64,000 nucleotides of DNA from JALYXI01 sp963795835 (GCA_963795835.1 CAWCJC010000001.1:1-64000), one strand, 5' to 3'; shown: positions 1 through 10,285, counted from the stretch's first letter. Program-made: numbers and translations. Notes: generated by a model not told the origin, from the letters alone.

Positions 1-32
1 TTAAATTAACACCACTGGTCTCGGTTTTGCTA

Positions 33-236
33 ATGCCAGTGTATGCCTGGACATGTATTGTAGGACCTCACCACCAGTGCCCGAGTTGCGGGCGCAGCTT
101 TGGTTCAGAAGAAGAGCTAAGCATGCACGTGCCGGAGTGCGCCGCATACAAAACGGCCACTCCCTCCGGCCAGCATAGACACGACGTAACCGATGAAGAA
201 CGTGAAAACGATGGCCAGTGGAAGAGCGTGCCTTAA
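33..236 (+). CDS. Small protein with a C2H2/C2HC-like zinc-finger motif
   Basis: A 67-residue ORF from ATG at 33 (a TTG two codons upstream is also possible). Residues from about 18 carry Cys-x2-Cys, then a GRSF segment and a His-x3-Cys pair, the spacing of a single classical zinc knuckle (motif CPSCGRSF then HVPEC). The C-terminal half is polar and charged, without a recognisable domain. Such one-finger proteins are occasionally found in bacteria, but I do not recognise a named family. Its real 5' context may lie beyond the left edge. No clear ribosome binding site is visible, so expression is uncertain. Confidence 0.45.
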   Translation: MPVYAWTCIVGPHHQCPSCGRSFGSEEELSMHVPECAAYKTATPSGQHRHDVTDEERENDGQWKSVP

Positions 237-328
237 GATTCGGCCAACGTAATTCGAATGGGGGAACGCCTTGTCTGACGGTCCCTCGGTGAATAATTAT
301 GGGCTAATACGTGCAGACATGGCGCTAT

Positions 329-802
329 ATGGAAAGTAAGGCGAAGTTGCTTGGTCACCCAGCCCATCCTATTCTGGTTGCATTTCCGGTAGGTCTACTG
401 GTAACCTCCGTGGCTTTTGACGCATTGGGAGAGGTTCTTAAGAAAAAAGAGCTTGTCTCATCCGGATTCTGGATGGCTGCGGCCGGTTCAGCTACAGGGG
501 TGGTTGCGGCGGTCCCTGGAATCATAGACTACTTAGCGATTCCAGAAGGAAGTCGGGCTAAGAAAATAGGGTTGATTCATGGTGTCGGGAACGCTGTCGT
601 GCTTGGTTTGTTCGTGGGAAGCTTAGCCCTTCGGACACGGAAATCTCATGCGCCGTCAAGCGGGTCAAAGGCGCTCTCCGTCGCGGGCGGATTACTCACT
701 CTTTGTACTGGATGGCTGGGTGGTGAACTAGTGGATCGTTTGGGCGTGGGTGTGGACGATAATGCCAACCTGAATGCTCCTAATTCTCTTAGGAGCAACT
801 GA
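329..802 (+). CDS. DUF2231 family membrane protein
   Basis: The N-terminal GHPAHPILVAFPVG signature is typical of the DUF2231 inner-membrane family. Four hydrophobic segments can be seen (about residues 12-32, 45-65, 82-100 and 115-135), which suits a small polytopic protein of about 157 residues. I chose ATG 329 because family members usually begin a few residues before the GHPxHP motif; a GTG at 311 would add six residues. The function of the family is unknown; members are often near heme or c-type cytochrome genes, and the next gene on the other strand carries two heme-binding motifs. It stands alone in its orientation. Confidence 0.8.
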   Translation: MESKAKLLGHPAHPILVAFPVGLLVTSVAFDALGEVLKKKELVSSGFWMAAAGSATGVVAAVPGIIDYLAIPEGSRAKKIGLIHGVGNAVVLGLFVGSLALRTRKSHAPSSGSKALSVAGGLLTLCTGWLGGELVDRLGVGVDDNANLNAPNSLRSN

Positions 803-918
803 GAACCCGTGGACCTTTCAGCGGGCTAACCCGAAGCTCATGATGTTTGAGCCAATTGCAATCGTTACAAACTGTCGCCCTCCACCGTATAGGCCATCGG
901 GGACGTTGATGGTTGCCC

Positions 919-3132
919 CTACGGTATCCGCCACAAGGTCTTACCGTTCCGCTCATCTGCGGCAATAAAATCGCCAGTTGGATCACCATAAAAGAGGACG
1001 CCTCCTGCGGTCCCTAATATCCCGGCATACCTCTTACCATCCACGGGTCCAGATTGTGGCACCTCCCAGGCGATTTTCCCGGTTTCGATGTCCAGAGCTC
1101 GAAGATACTTCGTTCCCGACTCAGCGCGAGCCGGGTTCTTTTTCCAACTCCCGGGTGATAGTTTCGCTGAGCACTTTTCAAGAACCATCACGTAATACAA
1201 GTGGGTAGTTGGGCTGTACACCGTTCCGTTCCAATTCGTTGCGTGGTCTGGGCAGCTTACATCCTTTTCGGTAGCCATTTCGGGGCGACCGTCCGACCCG
1301 ATTCCTTTGGCCCACGTCATCTTGCGCGTGAACGGCTGAGCAAGCAGCAATTTGCCGTCTGTCCGGTCAAACACATAGAAGAAACCATTGCGGTCAGCAT
1401 GAAGCAAAAGCTTCCGCGGTTGCCCGTGGAATGAAGCGTCTACCACTACGTTGGGCTCATTCGAATCCCAGTCATGTACGTCGTGAGGAGTGAATTGGTA
1501 GAACCACTTCACCTTGCCTGTGGCCGGATCAAGAGCCAGGACGCAGTCAGTAAACAGGTTATCGCCACCGCGCTCTCGGTCATCCGAATTTGGCCAGGGG
1601 TTACCAGTCGCCCAATAAAGAGTGTCGGTCTCCTGGTCATAAGAACCGGTCAGCCAGGTGGCTCCACCACCATACTTGACTGAACTCCCCTTCCATGTCT
1701 CGTAACCGGCTTCGCCCACGGTCGGAACCGTCCAATGACGCCACACCAGTTTGCCGGTGGCAGCTTCGTAAGCGGCGATGAATCCACGAATTCCCCAATC
1801 GCCCCCGGAGACTCCGGCGACCACCAAATCCTTGACGACCAGCGGCGCCATGGTTCCCCCGTACTTCTGCAGTTCCTCAGGCATCACTGCTTCCCACACA
1901 GGCTTTCCGGTAATACGGTTTATCGCGATGAGATGGGCATTGTCCGTCACCAGGAAGAGGTTATCTTCCAGGATCGCCACGCCGCGATTTGTCCCTAGAG
2001 AGGCATCCGAAACAAGACCGGGCGTTCGCGGGCGCGAGTAGTGCCAGATCTCATGTCCAGTGCGCGCGTCGAGCGCAAAGACCTGATTCGGCCCGGTCGC
2101 GTACATTATGCCATCGGCAACAATGGGCACAGTTTCCAATCCGAAATAGCGCATGTTCTCGCGAAAATACGGAGTGTCCGGAAAAGACTGCGCCCACAAT
2201 GGAACGGAAAAGCTCCATTTCAAGCTGAGCTTGTTGACCGTGGCAGTGTTGATTTGTTTCACCTGGCTATATCGATTGCCGCTTAGTTCGCCGTTGTAGG
2301 TCACCCAATCGCCCTGCTTTGGATTTTGAATCCTGGAAAAATCAACTCCGCCCGTCAAAGGCCTGTCAGGAGAGATTGTGGCTCCGAGCTTTACGCCTGT
2401 TAACCGCCCCAGGAAAGCCATCAGATTCTGCAAATCATCCGGCTTGGTTTCAATAGCCGGCATCACGGACTTCTTTTCCTCAGTGATGCTGGAAACGCGG
2501 TCCATCAGCACCGGATGAAACGCGCCTTTCGAGTCCTGCAGAACAAGTTCAAAGGCGCTACGGCTTCGTGCAAATCCCTCGAGGGTTTGGCCATTGGTTA
2601 AGAGAACTCTGACCGTTTCATAGCCCGGCGCGATCCGCGAATCCGGGTGGATCACCGATTCCCGAAGTTCTTGTACGGTCATCTCGGCAGCAATACTTGA
2701 GAGATCGGGACCTAAGGGCGCACCCTCGCCATAGACCATATGACACGATGCGCACTTTCCTTTACCGAAAAAGAACTGCTTACCAGCGGCTACATCGCCA
2801 GGTATTACGCTCGCGCTAGCAAGGGCGTTTAGCGAGACCGCAAAGTTCGCCAGCTCATCAAGGGCACCGGACCCCAAATCAAAACCCGGCATCCCCGCTG
2901 AAGGAATCCCGTTACGGATGATATTGCGCACGCTCTGGAGGGTGCGCTTGCGCATAGAGGCACTCCCGGCGAGACCCGGCCCCTGCTGGGTCCCCCGTGC
3001 ATCCTCTCCATGGCACCCGCTGCAGAGCTTCAGGTAATTCTGCTGGGTCTCGGGGCGGACCGAAACTTCTTGCGCACTCAGCGCCCAAGTCCAGCTAAAT
3101 AGGACAACGATAATCGCGAGTGTCTTGCTCAA
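919..3132 (-). CDS. Secreted cytochrome c / PQQ-dependent dehydrogenase fusion
   Basis: A quinoprotein predicted to oxidise an alcohol or sugar in the periplasm with pyrroloquinoline quinone and pass electrons to its own hemes. The order is signal peptide (LSKTLAIIVVLFSWTWALSA), a cytochrome c domain with CSGCH near residue 37, a second heme domain with CASCH near residue 130, and from about residue 270 an eight-bladed PQQ beta-propeller (starts near GDWVTYNGELSGNRYS; repeated A-x-D-x-x-T-G-K blade ends). I chose the TTG at 3132 because GAGG lies just upstream and it puts the signal peptide at the N-terminus; the frame stays open to an ATG at 3195. It is divergent from the TonB receptor cluster and may oxidise the same substrate. 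The substrate cannot be read from the sequence. Confidence 0.85.
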   Translation of the reverse strand: MSKTLAIIVVLFSWTWALSAQEVSVRPETQQNYLKLCSGCHGEDARGTQQGPGLAGSASMRKRTLQSVRNIIRNGIPSAGMPGFDLGSGALDELANFAVSLNALASASVIPGDVAAGKQFFFGKGKCASCHMVYGEGAPLGPDLSSIAAEMTVQELRESVIHPDSRIAPGYETVRVLLTNGQTLEGFARSRSAFELVLQDSKGAFHPVLMDRVSSITEEKKSVMPAIETKPDDLQNLMAFLGRLTGVKLGATISPDRPLTGGVDFSRIQNPKQGDWVTYNGELSGNRYSQVKQINTATVNKLSLKWSFSVPLWAQSFPDTPYFRENMRYFGLETVPIVADGIMYATGPNQVFALDARTGHEIWHYSRPRTPGLVSDASLGTNRGVAILEDNLFLVTDNAHLIAINRITGKPVWEAVMPEELQKYGGTMAPLVVKDLVVAGVSGGDWGIRGFIAAYEAATGKLVWRHWTVPTVGEAGYETWKGSSVKYGGGATWLTGSYDQETDTLYWATGNPWPNSDDRERGGDNLFTDCVLALDPATGKVKWFYQFTPHDVHDWDSNEPNVVVDASFHGQPRKLLLHADRNGFFYVFDRTDGKLLLAQPFTRKMTWAKGIGSDGRPEMATEKDVSCPDHATNWNGTVYSPTTHLYYVMVLEKCSAKLSPGSWKKNPARAESGTKYLRALDIETGKIAWEVPQSGPVDGKRYAGILGTAGGVLFYGDPTGDFIAADERNGKTLWRIP

Positions 3133-3340
3133 TTCTTCCCTCGGGGGTTCAAATAAAATTTCCGAGGCCATGCCGCTCGGTTCTCCTTCGACCAATCTAG
3201 ATGTAGCTGAATTGCGAGCTCGATGGCAACTTCGACATTACCGATGTCATTCCTGTTCTTAGCCCTTGTGACTGGCCCGAAACAGACACGCGATCGTGAT
3301 AACATCTGCACATTCGCTTTGGAGTTGACTTCAAAGAACC

Positions 3341-6300
3341 ATGACCAAAAACCTTGCCATTCTCTCTTTCGCGTGCCTTTTCTGCGCCAGCACGATCCAG
3401 GGCCAGATCTCTTCAGCTACGCTCCTGGGCAACGTCACTGATGCCACCGGGTCCGCTATTCCCTCGGCCAAGGTAGAAGCAAAGAACCTCGGTACGGATC
3501 AAAGTCGCACCGTCGCGACGGACTCCAACGGCGGCTACGTGATTCAGGACTTACCTGTTGCCCATTATTCCCTTACGATCACAGCCCCGGGTTTCAAAGC
3601 TTATGTCGTTCGAGATCTGGAATTGCAGGTGGCCCAGCGCGCGTTGATCAATGCCGCGCTCGAAGTCGGCACTATGGGCCAGGAAGTAACGGTTGCCGCA
3701 ACCGCGCCAATCCTGGAAGCAAGTACCTCGTCCATCGGGCAGGTGGTTGATACGACAGCGGTGGAACGCATGCCGCTCAACGGCCGCAGTTTCTGGCAGT
3801 TGACAAGTCTAACCCCCGGCGCGACCTATACTCCCGGTGGGCAAGGTACGCGCACAAACGGCGCGTCCATTCGGTCCTCGGCGGTCAACGTAACCATCAA
3901 TGGTCAGGCTCCCAACCAAACGGGCTGGTCCCTTGACGGCGCGTTTATTACCGAGATGCAAACGGGGGGTACCCAGATCCAGCCGAACGTTGATGCACTT
4001 CAGGAGTTTCGCGTTGAAGGGGCAAACATGATGGCGGAATACGGCCACACGCCAAACATGGTGAACGCCACGCTTAAGAGTGGAACGAACAATTGGCATG
4101 GCTCCGCCTTCGAGTTCCTGCGCAACTCCGCATTGGACGCGCGAAACTTTTTCTACGTGCCGCCAACTGGAAGTAATTCCCGGCTAGCACCCTTACGCCG
4201 CAACCAGTACGGCGGTACCTTAGGTGCCCCAATCCGTCACGATAAGACCTTCTTCTTTGTCGATTTCGAGCGCACCGGTTTGCTGCAAGGCGTTGATTTC
4301 AACAACGCGGTACCCAGCAGCGCCATGCGTTCTGGGGACTTCAGTGAATTGCTCCGGGCGAGCAAACCCGTAACCCTGATCGATCCGCTTACGCGTCAGC
4401 CCTTTCTCGGGAACATCATTCCGCAAAGCCGCCTTTCACCCCAGGGGCAATTTTTCTTGAAGTATCTTCCCGCAGCGAATACAGTTCTCGGGTCAACCAG
4501 CTACGCCGCGCTTAGTAATAATCTGCTGCTGCACCAAAACCGCGGGGATATCCGCATCGATCATCAGATCAACGCCTCGACACAGCTGATGGGCCGGTAT
4601 TCCATCAACGACAACCAGGAAACGGATCCGAATCCTTTCCCTAGCCTTGGTGCTTTTCCTCTGGGAAGCCGCGCCCAAAATGCTACTTTGTCGCTAACGC
4701 ATATCTATAACGCGCACTGGCTTTCGCAAGCACGCGTTTCGTATTACCGCGACATCTTTGTGTTCGGCGCGACACTGGAAGGAACCAACTTCAATCAGCA
4801 AGCAGGAGTGAAAGGCTTTGACGATACAACGTCAATCTATAGCTTTCCCCAGATTACAGTGTCGAATTTTGCAACCTTCACAGGTTCCCCTTCTGACCAG
4901 CGCCCGAAATCAAACCGAATCCGGAACTGGCAATATGCAGGCGATACAAGCTATTCCAGCGGCAAACACAGCCTGAAGTTTGGTGGCGAGCTGTTGCATC
5001 AGACTGCCGGATTCTTTAATGGTTCACGATCGGTTGGCATCTTTAACTTTCTAGGAACGTACACCGGCAATTCGTTCGGAGACTTTCTTCTTGGTTACCC
5101 CGATTCCGTAACGCGTGACTATTTCAAGCAGCTGAATGGTGATTGGGCAAACTTCGGAAGCTTCTATGCACAGGACAGCTACCGAATGACGCCAAACCTG
5201 ACGTTGAACCTCGGTGTGCGTCTGGAGCTCAACTCTTTTTACAACGGCATACGCGGCCAGAAAAGCGCCTTCGACACTCAAACGGGAAAAGTGATTATCC
5301 CGAGCAGTATCGATCCAAACGTGCAGCCGCTCACGCCGACTCTTCTTTCACTCTTTGGTGACCGGCTGCTTTACACCAATGATTTGAAGCTGCCTGACTC
5401 CATTCATCCTATGGCGTACAACTGGGCCCCGCGTGTCGGTTTCGCCTGGCAACCGGGCGGCAGCCAACGCTTAGTGATTCGAAGCAGCTATGGGATCTTT
5501 TACAATTTCCCCGACAGCAACACGATTAACAATACTGTTGCGACAGTGCCGTTCGTTGCGGCTCAAACGGTTTTCAACGACAGGCCACCCGCAGCCCCAT
5601 CGCGGACCTGGGGTGACTTCTTTCTGGGCCAGCCCCCCGTATCCGCCAATCCGAATCCCGGGCAACCCTGTTCATTCGGCCTGACCCTTACCTCCTGCGC
5701 GACGCCCGACATTCAAGGAGCCTCCCGCAGGTTCCGGTCCACCAGTGTGCAAGAGTGGAACTTCGCCATACAAAGGCAGCTGACTTCATCGAGCTCACTC
5801 GATGTCGCATACGTAGGCACGAAGACCTCACACCTGAATCAGAATCTGACAATCAACGATCCACTGCCTGGCCCTGGTGCCATTCAAACGCGGCGGCCCT
5901 ATCAACAGTGGGGGAACATCACATACACCACCTTCGATGAGAACGCCAACTACAACGCCTTTCAAACGAAGTTTGAACAGCGATACACGCATGGACTAAC
6001 CACGCTGCTCTCCTACGCATATTCGAAGTGTCTCGATTCCGGGAGTTCGCAGGGTGGCACCACCATCACCCGTCAGCGTTTCAATCGCGGCGTTTGCGAT
6101 TACGATTTACCCCACGCCTTTGCCGGCAGTTTCGATTACGAGCTTCCGTTCGGCCACGGCCGACTTTACGGCGGATGGGAAGTGGCGGGCATCGTCACTC
6201 TCCGTTCCGGCCAGGTCTTCACCCCGACTCTCTCAGGCGATACCGCGAATACTGGCCTTGGTGGTCAGCGCCCGGATGTGGTCGGCAAGCCGATTATCGT

Positions 6301-6649
6301 CGGAAAGCCAACCTGCTACTTCTATATCTCTATCAATCCGGGATGTGCTGCGCTACTGCCGGGTACACCGGACACATTCCTGGTGCCCCCGGCGCAATCG
6401 CGCTATGGAAACGAGGGTCGGAATGTGCTCCGAACGGTTGGCTTGAAGCAGGTCGACTTCACGGTAACGAAGAATTTCGTCATTACCGAATCGAAAAACT
6501 TTCAGATTCGGGCCGAGATGTTCAACCTTTTGAACCACCCGACGTTCTCGATTCCCTCCACCTCCATCAACAGTTCGTCGGGGGCGCAGATTACCTCCAC
6601 CCTAAACGCGGCACGAATCGTACAACTCTCTGCGAAGCTCAGGTTCTAA
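3341..6649 (+). CDS. Oar-like TonB-dependent outer-membrane receptor
   Basis: A large outer-membrane protein of 1102 residues. It has a signal peptide (about 1-21), a carboxypeptidase-regulatory-like beta-sandwich (about 22-105, with DATGSAIPSAKVEAKN), a plug domain (about 115-230, with MPLNGRSFWQL and the NxGT-type LKSGTNNWHGSAFEF segment), and a long beta-barrel with alternating aromatic strands ending in KLRF, a typical terminal outer-membrane signal. This architecture is greatly expanded in Acidobacteriota and is thought to import oligosaccharides or other large substrates. It starts a rightward run; the next gene begins 16 bp after its stop, so it is probably co-transcribed with the sugar-catabolic genes and supplies their substrate. 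Confidence 0.9.
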   Translation: MTKNLAILSFACLFCASTIQGQISSATLLGNVTDATGSAIPSAKVEAKNLGTDQSRTVATDSNGGYVIQDLPVAHYSLTITAPGFKAYVVRDLELQVAQRALINAALEVGTMGQEVTVAATAPILEASTSSIGQVVDTTAVERMPLNGRSFWQLTSLTPGATYTPGGQGTRTNGASIRSSAVNVTINGQAPNQTGWSLDGAFITEMQTGGTQIQPNVDALQEFRVEGANMMAEYGHTPNMVNATLKSGTNNWHGSAFEFLRNSALDARNFFYVPPTGSNSRLAPLRRNQYGGTLGAPIRHDKTFFFVDFERTGLLQGVDFNNAVPSSAMRSGDFSELLRASKPVTLIDPLTRQPFLGNIIPQSRLSPQGQFFLKYLPAANTVLGSTSYAALSNNLLLHQNRGDIRIDHQINASTQLMGRYSINDNQETDPNPFPSLGAFPLGSRAQNATLSLTHIYNAHWLSQARVSYYRDIFVFGATLEGTNFNQQAGVKGFDDTTSIYSFPQITVSNFATFTGSPSDQRPKSNRIRNWQYAGDTSYSSGKHSLKFGGELLHQTAGFFNGSRSVGIFNFLGTYTGNSFGDFLLGYPDSVTRDYFKQLNGDWANFGSFYAQDSYRMTPNLTLNLGVRLELNSFYNGIRGQKSAFDTQTGKVIIPSSIDPNVQPLTPTLLSLFGDRLLYTNDLKLPDSIHPMAYNWAPRVGFAWQPGGSQRLVIRSSYGIFYNFPDSNTINNTVATVPFVAAQTVFNDRPPAAPSRTWGDFFLGQPPVSANPNPGQPCSFGLTLTSCATPDIQGASRRFRSTSVQEWNFAIQRQLTSSSSLDVAYVGTKTSHLNQNLTINDPLPGPGAIQTRRPYQQWGNITYTTFDENANYNAFQTKFEQRYTHGLTTLLSYAYSKCLDSGSSQGGTTITRQRFNRGVCDYDLPHAFAGSFDYELPFGHGRLYGGWEVAGIVTLRSGQVFTPTLSGDTANTGLGGQRPDVVGKPIIVGKPTCYFYISINPGCAALLPGTPDTFLVPPAQSRYGNEGRNVLRTVGLKQVDFTVTKNFVITESKNFQIRAEMFNLLNHPTFSIPSTSINSSSGAQITSTLNAARIVQLSAKLRF

Positions 6650-6665
6650 AATTGACGGTATCCAC

Positions 6666-7604
6666 ATGAGCAAACACATGTCACGGCGAACTTTACTCAC
6701 CGCAGCGGCTGGACTGGCAGCGCAACAACTATCTGCCGTGGCCGCTCCCACACTCAAGATTTCCATCTTTTCAAAGCACTTGCAGTTTTTGCAAGGCGAT
6801 GCGCTTGCCCTGGGTGCTGTGGAAATTGGCTGCGACGGTTTAGATCTTGCTGTGCGCAAAGGCGGCCATATCGAGCCCAATCGAGCGGCCGAGGAGCTAC
6901 CGAAGGTCGCGGCTATTTGCCGTGCTCATAATCTGGAACTGCCGATGATCACCACAGACATCGTCGACGTGAGCTCTCCCTATGCGGAGCAAATCTTGCG
7001 CACCATGAGTGAGCTTGGCATCCGCTACTATCGCTGGGGCGGCTTCAAGTATGACTACACCAAGCCAATGGCACCGCAGCTGGATGCCTTCAAACCGCGG
7101 GTTGCGCAGCTCGCGGCGTTGAACAAGAAATATGGCGCAACAGCGGTGTACCATACGCATTCAGGTGTGGGTGTTGTTGGCGCCCCGATCTGGGACTTGC
7201 ACATCATCCTGAAAGATTTTGATCCCGATGCTGTGGCGATCAATTACGACATCGGGCACGCGACCATAGAAGGGGGCTATGGAGGCTGGATCGATAGCTT
7301 TCATATCAGCGAGCCGCACTTGCGCGGAATCGCGGTAAAAGATTGCATATGGAGGAAGAACGCGGATGGCAAGTGGAAATCCGGGTTTGTACCACTTGGG
7401 GCTGGCATGGTCGATTTTCCGAAGTTCTTCACCATGGTGAAGCAAAGCGGCTTCCACGGACCGCTCCAGGTACATTTTGAGTACCCGCTGGGCGGCGCAG
7501 AGACGGGCAAAACAAAACTAAACTTGCCGCAAGAGGAAGTCTTCACAGCAATGAAGAGTGACGTCCGGCAACTGCGCGCCTATCTCAAGGAGGCATCTTT
7601 GTGA
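6666..7604 (+). CDS. Sugar phosphate isomerase/epimerase-like TIM-barrel protein, Tat-exported
   Basis: Residues 1-28 form a Tat-like signal (SRRTLLTAAAGLAAQQLSA). The remainder fits the xylose-isomerase-like TIM barrel/AP-endonuclease 2 family: metal-binding candidates are the histidine of YHTHSG, the NYDIGH motif, the DSFHISE strand and a late E in VHFEYP. Such proteins isomerise or epimerise sugars or keto-sugars. The gene follows the TonB receptor by 16 bp and its stop overlaps the GTG start of the next gene by four bases (GTGA), so the two are translationally coupled. The exact substrate is not deducible. Confidence 0.85.
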   Translation: MSKHMSRRTLLTAAAGLAAQQLSAVAAPTLKISIFSKHLQFLQGDALALGAVEIGCDGLDLAVRKGGHIEPNRAAEELPKVAAICRAHNLELPMITTDIVDVSSPYAEQILRTMSELGIRYYRWGGFKYDYTKPMAPQLDAFKPRVAQLAALNKKYGATAVYHTHSGVGVVGAPIWDLHIILKDFDPDAVAINYDIGHATIEGGYGGWIDSFHISEPHLRGIAVKDCIWRKNADGKWKSGFVPLGAGMVDFPKFFTMVKQSGFHGPLQVHFEYPLGGAETGKTKLNLPQEEVFTAMKSDVRQLRAYLKEASL

Positions 7605-8788
7605 ATCGGCGCGTGTTCATCATGGCCGGAAGTGGCATGCTGGCCGCACAAACATCACCTTCAAACCAAGTAACCCTGGGTGTCATCGGACCTGGAAGCC
7701 GCGGTACGTTTGTTATGGGCGTATTTCAGAAAGATCCGGCCTTGCGCGTGGGCGCCCTCTGTGACGTTTATGAGCCTAATCTGGAGCGTGGCGCCTCCGT
7801 GGCCGCGCAAGTTCCAGGCACTCATCCGAAGCTTTACCGCAATTACAAACAGCTGCTTGATGATAAGGACATTCAAGCAGTTCTGATCGCCACACCCGAA
7901 CATTGGCACGCGACTATGGTGCTGGATGCGCTTGCCGCCGGGAAGGATGTCTATGTTGAAAAGCCGCTTTGCCGAACCCCGGAAGAAGGATCACGCCTAG
8001 TCGAAGCGGAGAAGCGGTCAAAGAACATCATTCAAGTCGGTATGCAACGCCGCAGCTATGATCTGTACTTGCAGGGGCGGGATATTGTAAAGTCCGGAAA
8101 GCTGGGGAACGTTCGAATGGTACGCTCCTGGTGGTTGAACAACTATCTGGGGAGCGCGCCAGCCACCAAGCTGGACGGCAAACTGGATTGGGAGCAGTGG
8201 CAAGGGCCAGCCGCACACCGCCCTTTCGACGCTGATCGATTCCGGAACTGGCGGCTTTACTCCGATTATGCCGGCGGCATTGTGGCCGATCAGGGTGCGC
8301 ATGTCTTTGATGGAATCCATCTATTGATGAGCGCCGGGTATCCTTCGGCAGTAAACGCCTCGTCGGGCAGGCCTCACAAGTCTGGCGTAGATACCCCAGA
8401 GTCCGTAGTGGCAGTTGCAGAGTACCCGGAGGATTTCATAGCGGTCTTTTCCATCAACTATGCTGCGATGCAATATAAGTCACGCAACGATCAGCTGAAC
8501 CAACTTGATGGAGACCAAGCGCGGATGGACATTGGCCGGGAAGATCTTAAGGTTTTTCTCAAAGGTGCCGAAGACGAGCCAGCCATCATGAAAAGGTCGG
8601 AGAAGGGGTTTGGGTATGCCACCGATCTGCACGTCCAAAATTTCTTGGACTGTGTTCGGACCCGGAAGACCCCCACCGCCCCTATGCGAGTTGCGTTTCA
8701 GGCAGCACTGGTTGTTCAGATGGCAAACATGTCGCTGAAGCAAGGACGGCGTCTGAGGTGGAACGCCGCGACACAAACCGTGACGTAG
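7601..8788 (+). CDS. Gfo/Idh/MocA family oxidoreductase (first)
   Basis: An NAD(P)-dependent sugar or polyol oxidoreductase. A short hydrophobic N-terminus (RRVFIMAGSGMLAA) precedes a Rossmann fold with GVIGPGSRG at about 27-36, the family EKPL motif (YVEKPLCRTPEEG) near residue 115 and the C-terminal alpha/beta domain with DQGAHVFDGIH carrying a likely catalytic His. The GTG start lies inside the previous stop codon. The glycine motif has a proline in place of the usual second glycine position. It shares the operon with an isomerase-like protein and is followed by a second member of the same family. Confidence 0.88.
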   Translation: MNRRVFIMAGSGMLAAQTSPSNQVTLGVIGPGSRGTFVMGVFQKDPALRVGALCDVYEPNLERGASVAAQVPGTHPKLYRNYKQLLDDKDIQAVLIATPEHWHATMVLDALAAGKDVYVEKPLCRTPEEGSRLVEAEKRSKNIIQVGMQRRSYDLYLQGRDIVKSGKLGNVRMVRSWWLNNYLGSAPATKLDGKLDWEQWQGPAAHRPFDADRFRNWRLYSDYAGGIVADQGAHVFDGIHLLMSAGYPSAVNASSGRPHKSGVDTPESVVAVAEYPEDFIAVFSINYAAMQYKSRNDQLNQLDGDQARMDIGREDLKVFLKGAEDEPAIMKRSEKGFGYATDLHVQNFLDCVRTRKTPTAPMRVAFQAALVVQMANMSLKQGRRLRWNAATQTVT

Positions 8789-8945
8789 AAAAAGGGCTGC
8801 GCTGCCGCGAGTGGGGCCGTTAAAGCGATGGAATGTGGATTTACTGGCATCCGGGCACACGGTCAAACAGAATTGAATACCTCTGATCCGCATTAGAGTT
8901 GAAGATCATTTTTAACGGGACCACAGGAATCCAGGGAGATTTCAA

Positions 8946-10280
8946 ATGACCGAACAAACTCGTCGAAGCTTCACCAAGACCGCGGCTGTCCTAACAGCAG
9001 CCAGTTACTCAAAAATACTGGGCGCCAACGATAAGGTCCGGATGGGCTACATTGGCGTCGGGAATCGTGGTGACCAGGTGCATGATGCGTTTCTCGAGCA
9101 CGCGAACAATGAGACCGTAGCAGTTTGCGACTTGAGAGAAGATTACATGGATTTCGCGGTGAAAAAATCGCGGGCACATCCGGTGAAGTACAAGAGCTAT
9201 GTGGCGCTTCTTGAAGACAAGAATGTTGATGCCGTCGTAATCGCCTCGCCTGATCACTGGCACGCTTTGATGTTTATTGATGCTTGTAAGGCAGGCAAAG
9301 ACGTGTATGTAGAAAAGCCACTTTCGCTTACCGTGGTGGAGGGGCGCAAGATGGTGGAAGCCGCTGAGCGATTTCGGCGAGTCTCTCAGGTGGGAACACA
9401 GCGGCGTTCCACGGCCTCTTTGAAAGAAGCGGCCGAGTTCGTGCGTTCGGGCGGCATCGGCCATGTCACAGCCGCGAACTCCTGGAGCATCGACAATGAG
9501 TGGCCACTCGGTATCGGCAACCCACCAGATCAGGATCCGCCGACACCTGAGGAATGGGACCAGTGGCTTGGACCGGCCCCCAAAGTTCCTTACAACAAGA
9601 ATCGTGCTTTCTACAAGTTTCGGTGGTTCTACAACTACTCCGGTGGGCAGTTGACGAACTACGGCGTCCACAACATGGACATGATCCGGTGGTGCCTGGG
9701 CCAGGAATACCCGAATCGTGTGACAGCGTTGGGCGGCAAGTATGCCGTTAACGACAATCGCGAGATCCCGGACACCATGCGGGTAATGTGGGAGTACGAC
9801 GGGACACTGGTGAGTTTCGCACAATATAACGCGAATGCGGCCCCGACTAATCCCTTGCGTGCCGAGATAGAACTTAGAGGTACCAAGGGAACGATGTACC
9901 TGAGAGGTGGACACTGGGAGGTAATCCCGGAGCAGGTTCCAGAGTTAGCGTTCTTTGCGCGCACGCCGCTTGATCGAGAGAGCGAAAAGGCTTATAAGAC
10001 CGCCAGAAAAGCCCAGATCACGGCGAAGTCGGTTGGCCAGGGAGCGGAAAGCACGCCCGCTCACGCCCGAAACTTCTTGGATTGCGTCAAGAGCCGCGAA
10101 AAATGCAATGCGGATGTGTTGATTGGGCACATTTCAACCGCGACAACTTTGCTTGGTAATATCGCCCACAGAACCAAATCCCTGCTTGAATGGGATGGAA
10201 AAAGCGAACGTTTCACCAATAGTGAAGCTGGTAACAAGATGCTGCAATACAAATATCGAGCTCCGTACAAATTAGGGTAG
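8946..10280 (+). CDS. Gfo/Idh/MocA family oxidoreductase (second), Tat-exported
   Basis: A 444-residue paralogue of the preceding oxidoreductase. It starts with a Tat-type signal (TRRSFTKTAAVLTAASY), then GYIGVGNRG for dinucleotide binding, the YVEKPLSLTVVEG motif, and a longer C-terminal domain ending in a KYRAPYKLG tail. A purine-rich GGGAG site lies about ten bases before ATG 8946. The 157-bp gap to the first paralogue suggests a separate promoter or a processed operon. Acidobacterial genomes often hold several such secreted oxidoreductases; the substrate is unknown. Confidence 0.88.
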   Translation: MTEQTRRSFTKTAAVLTAASYSKILGANDKVRMGYIGVGNRGDQVHDAFLEHANNETVAVCDLREDYMDFAVKKSRAHPVKYKSYVALLEDKNVDAVVIASPDHWHALMFIDACKAGKDVYVEKPLSLTVVEGRKMVEAAERFRRVSQVGTQRRSTASLKEAAEFVRSGGIGHVTAANSWSIDNEWPLGIGNPPDQDPPTPEEWDQWLGPAPKVPYNKNRAFYKFRWFYNYSGGQLTNYGVHNMDMIRWCLGQEYPNRVTALGGKYAVNDNREIPDTMRVMWEYDGTLVSFAQYNANAAPTNPLRAEIELRGTKGTMYLRGGHWEVIPEQVPELAFFARTPLDRESEKAYKTARKAQITAKSVGQGAESTPAHARNFLDCVKSREKCNADVLIGHISTATTLLGNIAHRTKSLLEWDGKSERFTNSEAGNKMLQYKYRAPYKLG

Positions 10281-10285
10281 TCCCA

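Noticed and set aside
9009..9914. 301-residue minus-strand ORF
   Set aside because: It is antisense to the second Gfo/Idh/MocA gene, which has full family motifs; no domain in the antisense frame.
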